Made by a program: the position numbers and the translations under genes. This document shows positions 8,677 to 18,942 of a stretch of 64,000 nucleotides of DNA, in pieces; the stretch's first letter is position 1; each line of letters begins with the position of its first letter. Source of the DNA: Gammaproteobacteria bacterium (GTDB lineage: Bacteria; Pseudomonadota; Gammaproteobacteria; Ga0077554; Ga007554); contig JAKFXX010000023.1 of the NCBI GenBank assembly GCA_021731145.1, positions 1 to 64,000 on the forward strand, given 5' to 3'. The notes below the pieces were generated by a model. That model saw nothing but the letters and a program-made list of their open reading frames with translations. It did no database searches and was not told the DNA's origin.

Positions 8677-11519
8677 CACGCGTAGCGCCTCTGCTCACCG
8701 GAACCGGCGACGTTTTCGACGCAGCGCCCACAGATTTCGGGATGTTCGGGATGGCTGCCTACGTCCTCGCGGTGGTGCCAGCAGCGGATGCACTTCGCAT
8801 GAGCGGAAGGGGTCACCTTGATCCACATCTCGCCTTTTTCAAGCACCGCCTGCACGGCATCAGCGGAGCGGTTTGCCATAGCGTCGACACGGGCATACGA
8901 GGTGATGAGCACAAAGCGTAGCTCGTCTTCAAGACTACCCAAGGCACTAAGCAGGCCTGCATCGCAATACAGATCAACCTCCGCATCAAGCGAGGAACCT
9001 ATGCTCCCAGCAACGCGCAGTTTTTCCAGCTCCTTCTTGACCTCTTCGCGCACCGCGATGGCGGCATCCCAATCAATGCCGGACTGCATACCCTGCGGCG
9101 GCAGCTCATACCAACTCTCCAGCAGCACGGAATCGCCACGCTGGCCCGGGATATGCTGCCAGATCTCATCGGCGGTAAAGCTCAGAATAGGCGCGAACCA
9201 GCGCACCATGGCCTCGATGATGTGATACATCGCCGTCTGAGCGGAGCGGCGCGCAAGGCTGTCACTCTGCGCGGTGTACTGGCGGTCCTTGATGATGTCG
9301 AGATAAAAACTGCCCAGATCCATACTGCAAAAGTTGTGAATCTTCTGATAAATAAGATGAAATTCGCATGTTTCATAGGCGGCGCGAATCTCTTCCTGCA
9401 TCTGCCGCGCGCGCTCCATTGCCCAGACATCAAGGGCCAGCATCTTGTCCGGCGCAACGCAGTGCAGCGCGGGGTCAAAGCCGTTGAGGTTGGCAAGCAG
9501 AAAACGCGACGTATTGCGCAGGCGGCGATATGTGTCGGCGGTACGTTTCAAAATCTCGTCAGAAACGCTCATCTCCGCACTGTAATCGGTGGCGGCCACC
9601 CACAGGCGCAGGATATCCGCGCCCAGCGCGTTCACCACCTGCTGCGGCGCGACGACATTTCCCTTGGATTTGGACATTTTCATGCCCTGCGCGTCCACGG
9701 TAAAGCCGTGCGTCAACACTGACTTGTAAGGCGCAACGCCGCGCATCGCCACCGAAGTCAGCAGCGATGACTGGAACCAGCCACGGTGTTGATCGGAACC
9801 TTCCAGATACATATCCGCCGGAAATTGCAGCTCGCCGCGTTGCTCCAACACGGCGGCATGCGTCACGCCAGAATCAAACCAGACATCCAGCGTATCGCTC
9901 ACCTTGTCATAATCCCCGGCCTCAGCGCCCAATAGTTCAGTCGGGTCAAGCTCGAACCAGGCGTCAATGCCGCCCGCCTCGACACGCTGTGCCACCGCTT
10001 CGATCAGCTCCGCCGTGCGCGGATGCAGCGCACCGCTCTCTTTATGCACAAACAGTGCAATCGGCACACCCCAGGTGCGCTGGCGCGAGATACACCAGTC
10101 GGGGCGATTGTTCACCATGCCCTCGATGCGCGCCTGACCCCAGCCGGGGATCCACTTAACATCGCTAATCGCTGCAAGCGCCTGTTCGCGCAAGCCGCTC
10201 CCTACGGCGCCAGGATGCGTCGCGTCCATACGGATAAACCACTGCGGCGTGGCGCGGAAGATGATCGGAGTTTTATGCCGCCAGCAATGCGGATAGCTGT
10301 GGCGGATCGCCTCGGCATGCAGCAGAGCACCTTTGGCCTTGAGCACTTCGAGCACATGATCGTTTGCCTTCAGCACATGCTCGCCCGCGAACAATTCGAC
10401 ACCCGGCAAAAACTTCCCGCCCGCATCCACCGGGTTGTCCACCGGCAGGCCATAGCGCGCACCTGCCACATAATCTTCCTGACCATGTGCAGGAGCGGTA
10501 TGCACCGCACCTGTACCCGCCTCAAGCGTGACGTGCTCACCAAGAATCACCGGCACCTCACGATCATAGAACGGGTGCGCCAACTTCAAGCCTTCAAGGT
10601 CAGCGCCACGGCCATAGGCGATGACGTGATAGTCCTCGATGCCATAACGCGCCATTGCATTCTTGAGCAGACCTTCGGCGAGCAACAGCCGCTCGGCGCC
10701 GTGCTCAGTGGTGCATTGCACCAGCGCATAATCCAGCTCGGGATGCAGCGCCACCGCCTGATTGGCGGGCAGCGTCCATGGTGTGGTGGTCCAGATTACT
10801 ATTGAGGCGGGGCCTTGGCCTTCGTGCCCAGCCACATGTTGCAAACGCGCCTTCAAGGACTCATCGTCCAGCACTGCAAAGCGCACGTCGATGGCGGGCG
10901 AGGTCTTGTCTTCGTATTCCACCTCTGCCTCGGCCAGCGCCGATCCACAATCGGTACACCAATGCACAGGCTTTGCGCCCTTGTGCAAATGGCCATTCTC
11001 AATAATGCGGCCCAGAGCGCGGATGATGTTCGCCTCGGTTTTAAAATCCATCGTCAGATAAGGGCGTTCCCAATCACCAATCACGCCCAGGCGCTGAAAA
11101 TCCTGGCTTTGCCGCGCTACTTGGGTGTGCGCGTAATCGCGGCACGCTTTACGAAAGGTTTTGGCATCGACCTTGACGCCTGCCTTGCCGATTTTTTTCT
11201 CCACCATCAGCTCAATAGGCAAGCCATGGCAATCCCAGCCCGGCACATAAGGCGCATCCAGGCCATTCATGCTGCGCGCCTTGACGATGACGTCCTTGAG
11301 CACCTTGTTCACCGCATGACCGATGTGGATATCGCCGTTGGCATAGGGCGGGCCGTCATGAAGCACAAACTTCTCCTGCCCCGCACGCGTCGCACGCAGC
11401 GTGCCATAGAGATCCATCTCTTGCCAGCGTTTGAGCATTTCCGGCTCGCGGCTCGCCAGATTGGCCTTCATCGGAAAATCTGTTTGAGGCAGATTTAGCG
11501 TATCTTTGTAATCAGTCAC
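8676..11519 (-). CDS. ileS: Isoleucyl-tRNA synthetase
   Basis: The enzyme charges tRNA-Ile with isoleucine and edits valine. The 947-residue class I synthetase has HIGH at residues 65-68, the [10 protein letters not shown] motif in the C-terminal half of the catalytic core, and the connective editing domain between them. The C-terminal zinc finger ([10 protein letters not shown] with CGRC) is present, so this is the bacterial zinc-containing type. It begins [21 protein letters not shown], as expected. It lies directly upstream of lspA; ribF is about 120 bp further upstream on the same strand, with a palindromic repeat between them. Confidence 0.97.
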   Translation of the reverse strand: MTDYKDTLNLPQTDFPMKANLASREPEMLKRWQEMDLYGTLRATRAGQEKFVLHDGPPYANGDIHIGHAVNKVLKDVIVKARSMNGLDAPYVPGWDCHGLPIELMVEKKIGKAGVKVDAKTFRKACRDYAHTQVARQSQDFQRLGVIGDWERPYLTMDFKTEANIIRALGRIIENGHLHKGAKPVHWCTDCGSALAEAEVEYEDKTSPAIDVRFAVLDDESLKARLQHVAGHEGQGPASIVIWTTTPWTLPANQAVALHPELDYALVQCTTEHGAERLLLAEGLLKNAMARYGIEDYHVIAYGRGADLEGLKLAHPFYDREVPVILGEHVTLEAGTGAVHTAPAHGQEDYVAGARYGLPVDNPVDAGGKFLPGVELFAGEHVLKANDHVLEVLKAKGALLHAEAIRHSYPHCWRHKTPIIFRATPQWFIRMDATHPGAVGSGLREQALAAISDVKWIPGWGQARIEGMVNNRPDWCISRQRTWGVPIALFVHKESGALHPRTAELIEAVAQRVEAGGIDAWFELDPTELLGAEAGDYDKVSDTLDVWFDSGVTHAAVLEQRGELQFPADMYLEGSDQHRGWFQSSLLTSVAMRGVAPYKSVLTHGFTVDAQGMKMSKSKGNVVAPQQVVNALGADILRLWVAATDYSAEMSVSDEILKRTADTYRRLRNTSRFLLANLNGFDPALHCVAPDKMLALDVWAMERARQMQEEIRAAYETCEFHLIYQKIHNFCSMDLGSFYLDIIKDRQYTAQSDSLARRSAQTAMYHIIEAMVRWFAPILSFTADEIWQHIPGQRGDSVLLESWYELPPQGMQSGIDWDAAIAVREEVKKELEKLRVAGSIGSSLDAEVDLYCDAGLLSALGSLEDELRFVLITSYARVDAMANRSADAVQAVLEKGEMWIKVTPSAHAKCIRCWHHREDVGSHPEHPEICGRCVENVAGSGEQRRYA

Positions 11520-11550
11520 ATCAACCTCATTCTAGCAAGTCGTTTCTTAT

Positions 11551-11633
11551 TGCCCCAGAGGCACAAAGTTCACAGAGAAAATTGGTTAAATTATTTTGAA
11601 AAAATTCTCTGCGTTCTCCGTGCCTCTGTGGCA
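11551..11633. repeat. 83-bp palindromic repeat, family A copy 1 (ribF-ileS gap)
   Basis: The ends TGCCCCAGAGGCAC and GTGCCTCTGTGGCA are near-perfect complements. Inside, CACAGAGAA pairs imperfectly with TTCTCTGCG. The same kind of element recurs at 51472-51562 with closely similar ends and a divergent centre. The right end stops 6 bp short of the ribF stop codon. Confidence 0.7.
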
Positions 11634-11638
11634 AAACT

Positions 11639-12580
11639 TCAAATCAATTCATTTTCATTGCCAAAAAAGTTCCGCGCCTGCGCAGCATCGAACGCTATCT
11701 GTCGCTTCAAATCATCCAGCGAGGCGAACTTCTGTTCATCGCGCAGCTTGTGCAGAAAATCCACTTGCACATAGCGACCATAAATATCCTGTGCGAAATC
11801 CAGCAGATGCACCTCCAGCAGGGCGCGCGTACCGTCCACTGTGGGGCGTGTGCCGACATTCGCCACGCCGGGGAGCGGTTCGGCATCGAGCCCAAACACT
11901 TCCACCGCGAACACGCCCTGCACCGGCGACGCCTTGCGGTGCAGATAAATATTGGCTGTGGGGAAACCGATGGTCCGTCCCCGCTGATCGCCGTGCGCCA
12001 CGCGCCCGCACATGCGATAAGGCCGCCCGAGCAGCTTCCCGGCACTGTTCAAATCGCCATGGGCCAACGCCTCGCGGATGCGTGTGCTGCTGACGCGCGC
12101 GCCATCAATACTGAAGGTGTGGCGGTTCACCACCTGAAAGCCGTGCTGCGCGCCCGCTTCCTTGAGCATGGCAAAATCACCCTGGCGCTGGTGGCCGAAA
12201 CGGAAATCATCACCCACTACGAGATAGCGCACATCCAGCCCTTCCACCAGGATGCGCCGGATAAAATCCTGTGCGCTTGTTTCAGATAGCGCGCTATTAA
12301 ACGGCAGACACAATACACGATCAACCGAATAGCGGCGCAACGCCTGGATTTTTTCCCTGAATCGTGTGAGGCGTGGCGACACCGCGTTTTTCGCAAAAAA
12401 CTCCTGCGGATACGGCTCGAAGGTAATCACCACCGAGGGCAGATCCAGCTCCGCCGCCTTTTCCGCCAGTTGCCCCAAAACCGCCTGGTGCCCTAAGTGC
12501 ACCCCGTCAAAATTACCAATCGTCGCCACGCAACCGCGATGACGAGGACGAAGATTGCAAAGGCCGCGTATTAATTCCAT
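11639..12580 (-). CDS. ribF: Bifunctional riboflavin kinase / FAD synthetase
   Basis: The protein phosphorylates riboflavin to FMN and adenylates FMN to FAD. It has 313 residues, normal for the family. The N-terminal nucleotidyltransferase domain has GNFDGVHLGH at residues 22-31 and a later STRIRE. The C-terminal flavokinase domain has GRTIGFPTANI. Its start overlaps nothing, and murJ ends about 70 bp upstream on the same strand, giving the common gammaproteobacterial order murJ-ribF-ileS-lspA. No FMN riboswitch was seen. Confidence 0.95.
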   Translation of the reverse strand: MELIRGLCNLRPRHRGCVATIGNFDGVHLGHQAVLGQLAEKAAELDLPSVVITFEPYPQEFFAKNAVSPRLTRFREKIQALRRYSVDRVLCLPFNSALSETSAQDFIRRILVEGLDVRYLVVGDDFRFGHQRQGDFAMLKEAGAQHGFQVVNRHTFSIDGARVSSTRIREALAHGDLNSAGKLLGRPYRMCGRVAHGDQRGRTIGFPTANIYLHRKASPVQGVFAVEVFGLDAEPLPGVANVGTRPTVDGTRALLEVHLLDFAQDIYGRYVQVDFLHKLRDEQKFASLDDLKRQIAFDAAQARNFFGNENELI

Positions 12581-12651
12581 GAGCTTGAAATATCGACTTT
12601 AGCCGTGGAAAACCCAGCGGCAAAAATCAGGATTATACACGCTTGGTGCTC

Positions 12652-14187
12652 TCACTTGGCCTTCTGGCGAAAATGATGGTAGCGCACGCCTGTCAGCCAC
12701 AAACAGGCAAAATAAGCTGCTGCGCCTGCGCCCACCAGAAGCAGAAGATACATGATGCGTTGCAAGCCGCCCCAGACCATCCACACCGACCAATCCGCCG
12801 CACCCCACCACAACAAAGCAGCCATTACGGCGTTGGCAAACCCTACTTGCAACATCAAGCGCCACCAGCCCGGCTCAGGCCGGTAGACCCCCTCGCGCCG
12901 CAATGCCCGATACAGTAACCACGCGTTCAGATAAGCGGCCAGCGACGAGGACAACGCCAGCCCCGCGTGAGTCAGCGGCATTACCAGCAACGCCTTGAAC
13001 AACAAACCCATGCCAAGCGCGATCAGGCCGATGCGCACCGGGGTGCGGGTGTCCTGCCGCGCGAAAAATCCCGGCGCCAGCACCTTGATGAGCATAAAGG
13101 CGAGCAGGCCCAAGCCATACGCCATCAGGCTGTGTGAGGACATTTCCACATCATGCGCAGTATACTTGCCGTATTGGAACAGCGAGATAAGCAAGGGGCC
13201 CGCCAGCACCAGCAAGCCGACCATTGCCGGTGTACCGACCAGCATCACCCACCGCAGCCCCCAGTCCATGGTATGCGAGAACCCCTCGCTTGATGCCTGC
13301 GCATGTTTAAGCGACAGGCTGGGCAGGATAACAGTGGCCAACGCAACGCCGAACACCCCCAGCGGAAACTCCACCAGGCGGTCCGAGTAATAGAGCCACG
13401 ACACGCTGCCTGTCACCAGAAATGAGGCAATGACGGTATCTATCAGCAAGCTGACCTGTGCCACCGACGAGCCAAACAGGCTGGGCAGCATCAGTTTGAG
13501 AATGCGCTGCACCCCCTCCTGCTTCCACGCCCAGCGCGGGCGCGGCAGCAGGCGCAGGCGATACAAAAAGGGAACCTGAAACAGCAACTGCACGATGCCG
13601 GCAATGAACACACCCCACGCCAGTGCCACTATCGGCTCATCCATGAGCGGCGCGAGCCACAGCGCCGTGCCGATCATCGCCAGATTCAAAAAAACCGGGG
13701 TCAGGGCTGGCACGACAAAACGTCCGTAACTGTTGAGTATGCCTCCGGCAAACGCGGTCAACGAGATGAACAATATGTAGGGAAAAGTGATGCGCAACAT
13801 TTCCACCGTCAGATCATATTTGTGCGGCTCGTCCAGAAAACCCGGCGCAAAGATCATGATCAACAGCGGCGCGGCAATGATACCCGCGAGCGTAATCAGA
13901 AACAGCAATGCCCCCAGCGTGCCTGCCACATCATCGGCCAGCTTTTTCACCTCGTCGTGGCTGCGCTGGGTCTTGTATTCGGACAGCACGGGCACAAAGG
14001 CCTGGGAGAACGACCCTTCCGCAAACAGGCGGCGCAAAAAGTTGGGGATGCGGAACGCCACAAAAAAGGCATCCGCACCCGCGCCCGCGCCGAACACACG
14101 CGCAATCACCATATCGCGCACAAAACCCAGCACGCGCGAAACCATGGTCATGGCGCTGACCGTGGCGGTGGATCTCAACAAACCCAT
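12652..14187 (-). CDS. murJ: Lipid II flippase MurJ
   Basis: MurJ moves lipid II across the inner membrane for peptidoglycan assembly. The 511-residue protein is nearly all hydrophobic segments (14 expected for the family). The N-terminus MGLLRSTATVSAMTMVSRVLG and the following DMVIARVFGAGAGADAFFVAF block are diagnostic. It is the first gene of the murJ-ribF-ileS-lspA series and is divergent from rpsT, as in many gammaproteobacteria. Confidence 0.95.
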   Translation of the reverse strand: MGLLRSTATVSAMTMVSRVLGFVRDMVIARVFGAGAGADAFFVAFRIPNFLRRLFAEGSFSQAFVPVLSEYKTQRSHDEVKKLADDVAGTLGALLFLITLAGIIAAPLLIMIFAPGFLDEPHKYDLTVEMLRITFPYILFISLTAFAGGILNSYGRFVVPALTPVFLNLAMIGTALWLAPLMDEPIVALAWGVFIAGIVQLLFQVPFLYRLRLLPRPRWAWKQEGVQRILKLMLPSLFGSSVAQVSLLIDTVIASFLVTGSVSWLYYSDRLVEFPLGVFGVALATVILPSLSLKHAQASSEGFSHTMDWGLRWVMLVGTPAMVGLLVLAGPLLISLFQYGKYTAHDVEMSSHSLMAYGLGLLAFMLIKVLAPGFFARQDTRTPVRIGLIALGMGLLFKALLVMPLTHAGLALSSSLAAYLNAWLLYRALRREGVYRPEPGWWRLMLQVGFANAVMAALLWWGAADWSVWMVWGGLQRIMYLLLLVGAGAAAYFACLWLTGVRYHHFRQKAK

Positions 14188-14259
14188 AACAACCTTCTTA
14201 AAAGCGGGAGGATACGCGGCGGAATCAATAGTGCCTATCTTACTATGCGCATGCGGGAA

Positions 14260-14288
14260 TTGACAAAAGAAGGGAAAACCAGCATAGT
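14260..14288 (+). promoter_or_regulatory. Sigma-70 type promoter for rpsT
   Basis: TTGACA at 14260-14265 matches the -35 consensus exactly. With a 17-bp spacer it is followed by CATAGT at 14283-14288 (4 of 6 matches to the -10). This is 42 bp before the rpsT start codon and reads away from murJ. Confidence 0.6.
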
Positions 14289-14329
14289 AGCAGACTTAAC
14301 GAATTTACCGGACTTCAGGAGTCACAACC

Positions 14330-14596
14330 TTGGCCAACACTGCACAAGCTAAAAAACGCGCCCGTCAGGCGGAAGTACATCGTCAACACAACACCAGCAT
14401 GCGCTCCAGCGTACGCTCCGCGATCAAGAAGGTGATAAACACCATCGAATCCGGCGACAAGACCCTGGCGACCAGCGCCTACGTCAGCGCAACCCCGCTC
14501 ATCGACCGCATGGCGCGCAAGGGCATCATCAGCAAGAACAAAGCTGCCCGCCACAAAAGCCGCTTGAACCAGCATATCCGGGCGTTGCAGGGTTAA
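14330..14596 (+). CDS. rpsT: 30S ribosomal protein S20
   Basis: S20 binds 16S rRNA early in small-subunit assembly. The 88-residue basic protein begins ANTAQAKKRARQAE after the initiator and has the family pattern MRSSVRSAIKKV and KAARHKSRLNQHI. It starts with TTG, preceded by AGGAG. E. coli rpsT is known to use UUG as well, where the weak start takes part in autoregulation by S20, so the same control is plausible here. Confidence 0.96.
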   Translation: MANTAQAKKRARQAEVHRQHNTSMRSSVRSAIKKVINTIESGDKTLATSAYVSATPLIDRMARKGIISKNKAARHKSRLNQHIRALQG

Positions 14597-14604
14597 TTCC
14601 AGGC

Positions 14605-14623
14605 TGTCCATTAGGCGAAATAG
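14605..14623. repeat. 19-bp direct repeat, copy 2
   Basis: This is identical to 8099-8117. It begins 9 bp after the rpsT stop and abuts the palindrome at 14625. Confidence 0.6.
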
Positions 14624-14624
14624 T

Positions 14625-14713
14625 GTAGGTTGGGTCAAGGAGCGCAAGCTCCGGACCCAACAGAATCATCGCTTCAGTACACTGTTGGGTCCGCTTCGCT
14701 TGACCCAATCTAC
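14625..14713. repeat. Nested palindromic repeat between rpsT and proB
   Basis: The outer arms GTAGGTTGGGTCAAG and CTTGACCCAATCTAC match at 14 of 15 positions. An inner pair, CGGACCCAACAG (14652-14663) and CTGTTGGGTCCG (14682-14693), is exact. Such GGTTGGGTCAAG palindromes are, from memory, dispersed in many proteobacterial genomes. It sits between convergent genes and may end transcription from both sides. Confidence 0.65.
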
Positions 14714-14761
14714 TTTAAACGCTTTTGAATTTGAACAGCCAATATTGGGTTAATTCCTGCA

Positions 14762-14786
14762 AGGGGCGACTCTTCGAGCTGCCCCT
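14762..14786. terminator. Weak hairpin between rpsT and proB
   Basis: AGGGGC (14762-14767) pairs with GCCCCT (14781-14786), with CTC/GAG inside. It lies about 55 bp past the proB stop on the minus strand and lacks a long T-run, so a terminator role is only possible. Confidence 0.3.
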
Positions 14787-14841
14787 CCCTCTCAAGCCCA
14801 ATGATGTTGCCGGTTGGAAATCACCCCGCCGGGCTAAACAA

Positions 14842-15969
14842 TTACGTCAGCACCAGATTATCCCGATGCATTAACTCCGGCTCGTCCACGTAACCTAGCA
14901 ACTCCTCGATCCTGTCGCTCGGCTGGCGCATGATTTTACGCGTATCCTCGGCACTGTAGTTCACCAGGCCACGGGCCACTTCCGCGCCGTCTTCGCCCAC
15001 GCAAGCCACTACGTCACCGCGCCCGAAACCGCCTTCCACAGCAACTACCCCGACGGGAAGCAGGCTGCGTCCAGCCTCACGCAACACACGCACCGCGCCC
15101 GCATCCAGTACCAGGCGTCCCCGAACCTGCAATTGCCCAGCCAGCCACTGCTTGCGCGCGGCCAGCGCCTCCTGTCCGGGCAGCAACAAAGTGCCGACCG
15201 CTTCTCCTTCAGCGATGCGCTGCAAGATATTGGCCTCGCGCCCATAAGCGATAACCGTAGCTGCGCCAGAGCGCGCGGCACGGGCGGCGGCGCGCACCTT
15301 GGTGAGCATGCCGCCGCGCCCCAGACTGCCCACGCCACCGGCACCGGCCATTTGTTCGAGTTGCGGATCACCGGCGCGTGCCTCGCTGATCAAGGGGGCA
15401 CCGGGATTTTTGCGCGGATCGCACTCGTACATGCCGGGCTGATCGGTGAGCAGCACCAGAAGGTCGGCCTCGATCAGGTTGGTGACCAAGGCGCCGAGGG
15501 TGTCGTTGTCACCGAAGCGGATTTCCTCCACCGCCACCGTATCGTTTTCGTTGACCACCGGCACCACGCCGAGGGAGAGCAAGGTGCGCAAGGTGCTGCG
15601 CGCGTTCAGGTAACGCTTCCGGTCGGCGAGATCGTCATGGGTGAGAAGGATCTGCGCGGTGCGGATGCCGTGGCGCTGGAAGCAGGTCTCGTAGGTTTGC
15701 ACCAGACCCATCTGCCCCACCGCCGCTGCGGCCTGCAATTCATGCAGCGCGCTGGGGCGGCGCGTCCAGCCCAGGCGCTTCACACCTTCGGCCACCGCGC
15801 CAGATGAGACCAGCACCAGCTCTATGCCGCTGGCGCGCAATGCGGCGATCTGCGCGGCCCAGGCGCCGATCAGAGCTTCGTCCAGGCCACGCCCATTATT
15901 AGTGAGCAGCGAACTGCCGACCTTGACGATCCAACGCCGCGTTTGGGTGATTTTCTGTCGATTATTCAC
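14842..15969 (-). CDS. proB: Glutamate 5-kinase
   Basis: ProB phosphorylates glutamate in the first step of proline synthesis. The 375-residue protein has an amino-acid kinase domain ([50 protein letters not shown]) and a C-terminal PUA domain (from about residue 280). That is the full-length bacterial form. The next gene upstream, purT, is 8 bases away on the same strand. proA is not in the window. Confidence 0.96.
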   Translation of the reverse strand: MNNRQKITQTRRWIVKVGSSLLTNNGRGLDEALIGAWAAQIAALRASGIELVLVSSGAVAEGVKRLGWTRRPSALHELQAAAAVGQMGLVQTYETCFQRHGIRTAQILLTHDDLADRKRYLNARSTLRTLLSLGVVPVVNENDTVAVEEIRFGDNDTLGALVTNLIEADLLVLLTDQPGMYECDPRKNPGAPLISEARAGDPQLEQMAGAGGVGSLGRGGMLTKVRAAARAARSGAATVIAYGREANILQRIAEGEAVGTLLLPGQEALAARKQWLAGQLQVRGRLVLDAGAVRVLREAGRSLLPVGVVAVEGGFGRGDVVACVGEDGAEVARGLVNYSAEDTRKIMRQPSDRIEELLGYVDEPELMHRDNLVLT

Positions 15970-15977
15970 GGCGCACC

Positions 15978-17177
15978 TTACGAACTAACCGGCCTGACCT
16001 TACTCGCCGCCAACTTGGCGCGGCTGCGCGCCTCATCAGTGGTTGCACCATTAGCCAGGGCCACGCCCATGCGGCGGCGCGCAAATGCTTCGGGCTTACC
16101 AAAAAGACGCAGATCGCTTTGCGGCACGCGCAACGCCTCGTCGACGCCTTCAAAGGCAATGCCCTGCGCTTCCATGCCACCATAGATCACGGCACTGGCA
16201 CCGGGGGCGCGCAATGCGGTGGACACCGGCAAACCCAGGATAGCGCGCGCATGCAACTCAAATTCATTTTGCGCCTGACTGATCAGGGTGACCATGCCGG
16301 TGTCGTGCGGACGCGGACTGACCTCGCTGAACCAGACCTGATCCCCCTTCACGAACAATTCCACGCCAAAGATGCCGCGCCCGCAAAGATTATCGGTAAC
16401 CGCTTTGGCGATCTGTTGTGCGCGCTTCAGCGCCGCACTGCTCATAGGCTGCGGCTGCCAGCTTTCCACGTAATCGCCCTTGACCTGCACGTGGCCGATG
16501 GGTTCGCAGAAACAGGTTTCGAACGCGCCAGACTCACCCCGGGCGCGCACTGTGAGCAGGGTAATCTCGAAGTCAAAGTCGATCATTTCCTCAACGATGA
16601 CCCGGCCCCGGTTCACGCGTCCACCGCTCATGGCATACTCCCAAGCGGTGGCGACATCCTCGGGTTCGCTTATAGTGGACTGCCCTTTGCCGGAAGACGA
16701 CATCACCGGCTTGACGATGCACGGATAACCAATGCCGCCGTCGATGGCGACTTTCAGTTCGTTGAGGCTTTCGGCGAAGGCGTAGCGCGAGGTCGGCAGC
16801 TCCAGTGTTTCCGCCGCCAGACGGCGAATGCCTTCGCGATTCATGGTGAGCTGTGCGGCACGCGCAGTGGGAATGACCTCCGCCAGACCTTCTTCCTCGA
16901 TCTGCACCAGCATGTCGGTGGCAATCGCCTCGATCTCAGGCACGATGATATGCGGGCGCTCCTGCTCCACCAGAGCGCGCAACGCCGCGCCGTCGGCCAT
17001 GTTGATGACATGCGCGCGATGCGCCACCTGATGCCCCGGCGCATCGGGGTAGCGATCCACGGCGATCACCTCCACGCCCAGGCGCTGCAGGGCAATGATA
17101 ACTTCCTTGCCCAACTCACCGCTGCCCAGCAGCATCACGCGTGTTGCGCCGGGGGATAACGGGGTGCCAATTTTCAT
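15978..17177 (-). CDS. purT: Formate-dependent phosphoribosylglycinamide formyltransferase (GAR transformylase 2)
   Basis: PurT formylates GAR in purine synthesis using formate and ATP. The 399-residue ATP-grasp protein has the N-terminal [13 protein letters not shown] motif, EIEAIATD, and the central [15 protein letters not shown] nucleotide-binding segment. Its ATG overlaps the glutaredoxin stop (ATGA), and proB follows after 8 bases. The three genes therefore probably form one transcript. Confidence 0.96.
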   Translation of the reverse strand: MKIGTPLSPGATRVMLLGSGELGKEVIIALQRLGVEVIAVDRYPDAPGHQVAHRAHVINMADGAALRALVEQERPHIIVPEIEAIATDMLVQIEEEGLAEVIPTARAAQLTMNREGIRRLAAETLELPTSRYAFAESLNELKVAIDGGIGYPCIVKPVMSSSGKGQSTISEPEDVATAWEYAMSGGRVNRGRVIVEEMIDFDFEITLLTVRARGESGAFETCFCEPIGHVQVKGDYVESWQPQPMSSAALKRAQQIAKAVTDNLCGRGIFGVELFVKGDQVWFSEVSPRPHDTGMVTLISQAQNEFELHARAILGLPVSTALRAPGASAVIYGGMEAQGIAFEGVDEALRVPQSDLRLFGKPEAFARRRMGVALANGATTDEARSRAKLAASKVRPVSS

Positions 17178-17479
17178 GCTTTCGACTCCATCGGGGCTTG
17201 AGCCAGCAGCGCATCGAGCTCACCGCGCTGGTTTAGTGCGTTCATATCGTCGAACCCGCCGATATGCCGGTCATTGATAAAGATCTGCGGCACGCTACGC
17301 TGCCCGTAGGCGCGCTTGAGCATGCGCTCCCTGGCTTCCGCATCGAAACCGATGTTGTATTCGAAATATTCCGCGCCTTTCAGCTTGAGCAACATCTTGG
17401 CGCGCACGCAATAGGGGCAAATCAGCGTGGTGTAGATTTCAATGTGCGCGCGGACTGGATTCTGATTCGTGTCTTTCAT
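17174..17479 (-). CDS. Glutaredoxin
   Basis: This 101-residue thiol-disulfide oxidoreductase has the thioredoxin fold. The dithiol active site CPYC is at residues 21-24, followed by SVPQIFIND and HIGGFDDM, the glutathione-binding pattern of class I (GrxC-type) glutaredoxins. The ATG at 17479 is preferred because it is preceded by TTGAGAAAG and yields the normal length. A frame opening at 17542 would add 21 unconserved residues. It overlaps purT by 4 bases. It is divergent from the small gene at 17562. Confidence 0.9.
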   Translation of the reverse strand: MKDTNQNPVRAHIEIYTTLICPYCVRAKMLLKLKGAEYFEYNIGFDAEARERMLKRAYGQRSVPQIFINDRHIGGFDDMNALNQRGELDALLAQAPMESKA

Positions 17480-17561
17480 CTTTCTCAAGAGTGTTCGGCA
17501 ACCTGATGAACAAGCAGGTGTATAATAGCAGCGAATCAGCACACCTGAAAGGAAAACCCCA

Positions 17562-17864
17562 GTGAAAAAAGACCAGATTTACGTCGGCATAGCCAATGAC
17601 GAATTCGGCGGCATGACCACCATCGGTGGCGTCATCAAGGACGCCTGGGTTTTCGGCATTATCCCGGAAACAGAAACGTGTGAAGGGTGGAATTTAGCGC
17701 AGATTCAGATCATCATGGATAAGGTCTGTCAGGAGTGGGACAACCACGGCCATCTCGTAAAATATCTCCCCGAGGAAATGCGCCAGCGCCACGAACGCAT
17801 TCATACCGAGGCGATCCGCAAGGCGCGTGATGCAGGCTGGTCGCCGGAATTAATGAACGAATAA
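17562..17864 (+). CDS. Conserved-looking small protein of unknown function
   Basis: The 100-residue soluble protein starts with GTG, with AAAGGA upstream. It has no signal or membrane segment. It contains a Gly-rich stretch (GGMTTIGGVIKDAWVFGI) followed by a Trp-rich amphipathic part and an acidic C-terminus. I do not recognise a family. A TATAAT at 17521-17526 fits a -10 element about 35 bp before the start. It is divergent from glutaredoxin-purT-proB and is followed by a strong hairpin. Codon usage resembles its neighbours, which supports a real gene. Confidence 0.7.
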   Translation: MKKDQIYVGIANDEFGGMTTIGGVIKDAWVFGIIPETETCEGWNLAQIQIIMDKVCQEWDNHGHLVKYLPEEMRQRHERIHTEAIRKARDAGWSPELMNE

Positions 17865-17894
17865 AAACGGCTGAGGCTCACAAACGAAACGACT

Positions 17895-17933
17895 ACAACT
17901 TAGACCCTCGCTGCTCTTGAGGGTCTAAGTTGT
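17895..17933. terminator. Perfect 15-bp hairpin between convergent genes
   Basis: ACAACTTAGACCCTC (17895-17909) and GAGGGTCTAAGTTGT (17919-17933) are exact complements around a 9-base loop. It lies between the stops of the 17562 gene and the HDOD gene, so it can serve both. No T-run follows on either strand. Confidence 0.6.
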
Positions 17934-17941
17934 GGCGATAA

Positions 17942-18823
17942 TCAATGCGCCGCCCTCATTCCCGGCAGCATCAATAACTGTGCCTCAACAAACCGTGCAC
18001 GGGCTTCCGGCAGGATGGATTCAATGATCTCTTCTGTCAAACCGGTGATTTTCCATGCCACAGGATCCACGGTTTCCGTCGCCTTCTTGCGTGCTCCGTC
18101 CGGCTCCACCTGGTTTGCGGCCACACCGGCAATATGAACGATAGCGGTCTCCAGGCCAAAGTGCTCCGCCTTGCCCGGCTCATGGTGAAACTCCAGCACC
18201 TCTTGCAGGCTCTCCGGCAGGCGCCACAAACGCATCAGTTCGCCGCCCACCTGTGCATGATCAAAACCTATTACCTCACGCTCGGCGCGAAAGACGGGTT
18301 CGCCGGTAGCGCGCATGCGCACCAATACAACCTTCATCAATTCCGCCATTTTGGTGTACATGATCAAGTGCCCAACATCATGCAACAAGCCGGCAACAAA
18401 CAAGCGCTCACTGTGCAGCACGCCACAGTGTGGCCCTAGTATCCTCGCCACCACACCGCAGCAAATGCTATGACGCCAGAAGCTGTCCATATCGACCAGT
18501 GTGCTGGGGATGCCTGTAAACATCCGCATCGCCGATGTCGCCACAACCAGATCACGCAACTCCCGCGCACCAATCAATGTGACGGCACGCGTCACGGTAT
18601 CGACACGCGACACGTGGCTGTAAAACGGGCTATTGGCAATCTTCAGCAAACGCGCCGTCAACGCTACGTCCTGGCCGATCACCTTGCCAATGTCAGAGGC
18701 AGAGTAACGCGGGTTCTCGGCCATTTCATTGACACGAACACACATTTCATTGACACGAACACACACTTCAGGAAGGGAAACAAGGCCAGAGATACCTTTG
18801 ACAAGTTCATGGGGGGTCATCAT
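17942..18823 (-). CDS. HDOD-domain signalling protein
   Basis: HDOD proteins are HD-fold regulators, usually without known catalysis. They are linked to cyclic-di-GMP signalling, motility and stress. The 293-residue protein is a single HDOD domain (about 15-215) with a LLHDVGHL motif and a QVGGELMRLWRLP segment, then a variable tail. AAGGAG is 6 bases before the ATG at 18823, which is preferred over the ATG at 18829 that abuts it. A 21-bp tandem duplication (18722-18763) repeats CVRVNEM within the first helix. It is divergent from priA. Confidence 0.82.
   Translation of the reverse strand: MMTPHELVKGISGLVSLPEVCVRVNEMCVRVNEMAENPRYSASDIGKVIGQDVALTARLLKIANSPFYSHVSRVDTVTRAVTLIGARELRDLVVATSAMRMFTGIPSTLVDMDSFWRHSICCGVVARILGPHCGVLHSERLFVAGLLHDVGHLIMYTKMAELMKVVLVRMRATGEPVFRAEREVIGFDHAQVGGELMRLWRLPESLQEVLEFHHEPGKAEHFGLETAIVHIAGVAANQVEPDGARKKATETVDPVAWKITGLTEEIIESILPEARARFVEAQLLMLPGMRAAH
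18722..18763. repeat. 21-bp in-frame tandem duplication in the HDOD gene
   Basis: Two exact 21-bp units lie at 18722-18742 and 18743-18763. They encode CVRVNEM twice near the N-terminus of the HDOD protein. The exact identity points to a recent slippage or duplication. Confidence 0.85.
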
Positions 18824-18942
18824 GTACATCTCCTTTTTTGAGCAGTTGAGTCCTGGTTAAGCCTTAGTGGGTAATGCTCATATCGACCTGTTGTTTACTT
18901 TTCTTTAGGCCAATATTCCCACCGTGCTGTTAAAATGATGTT

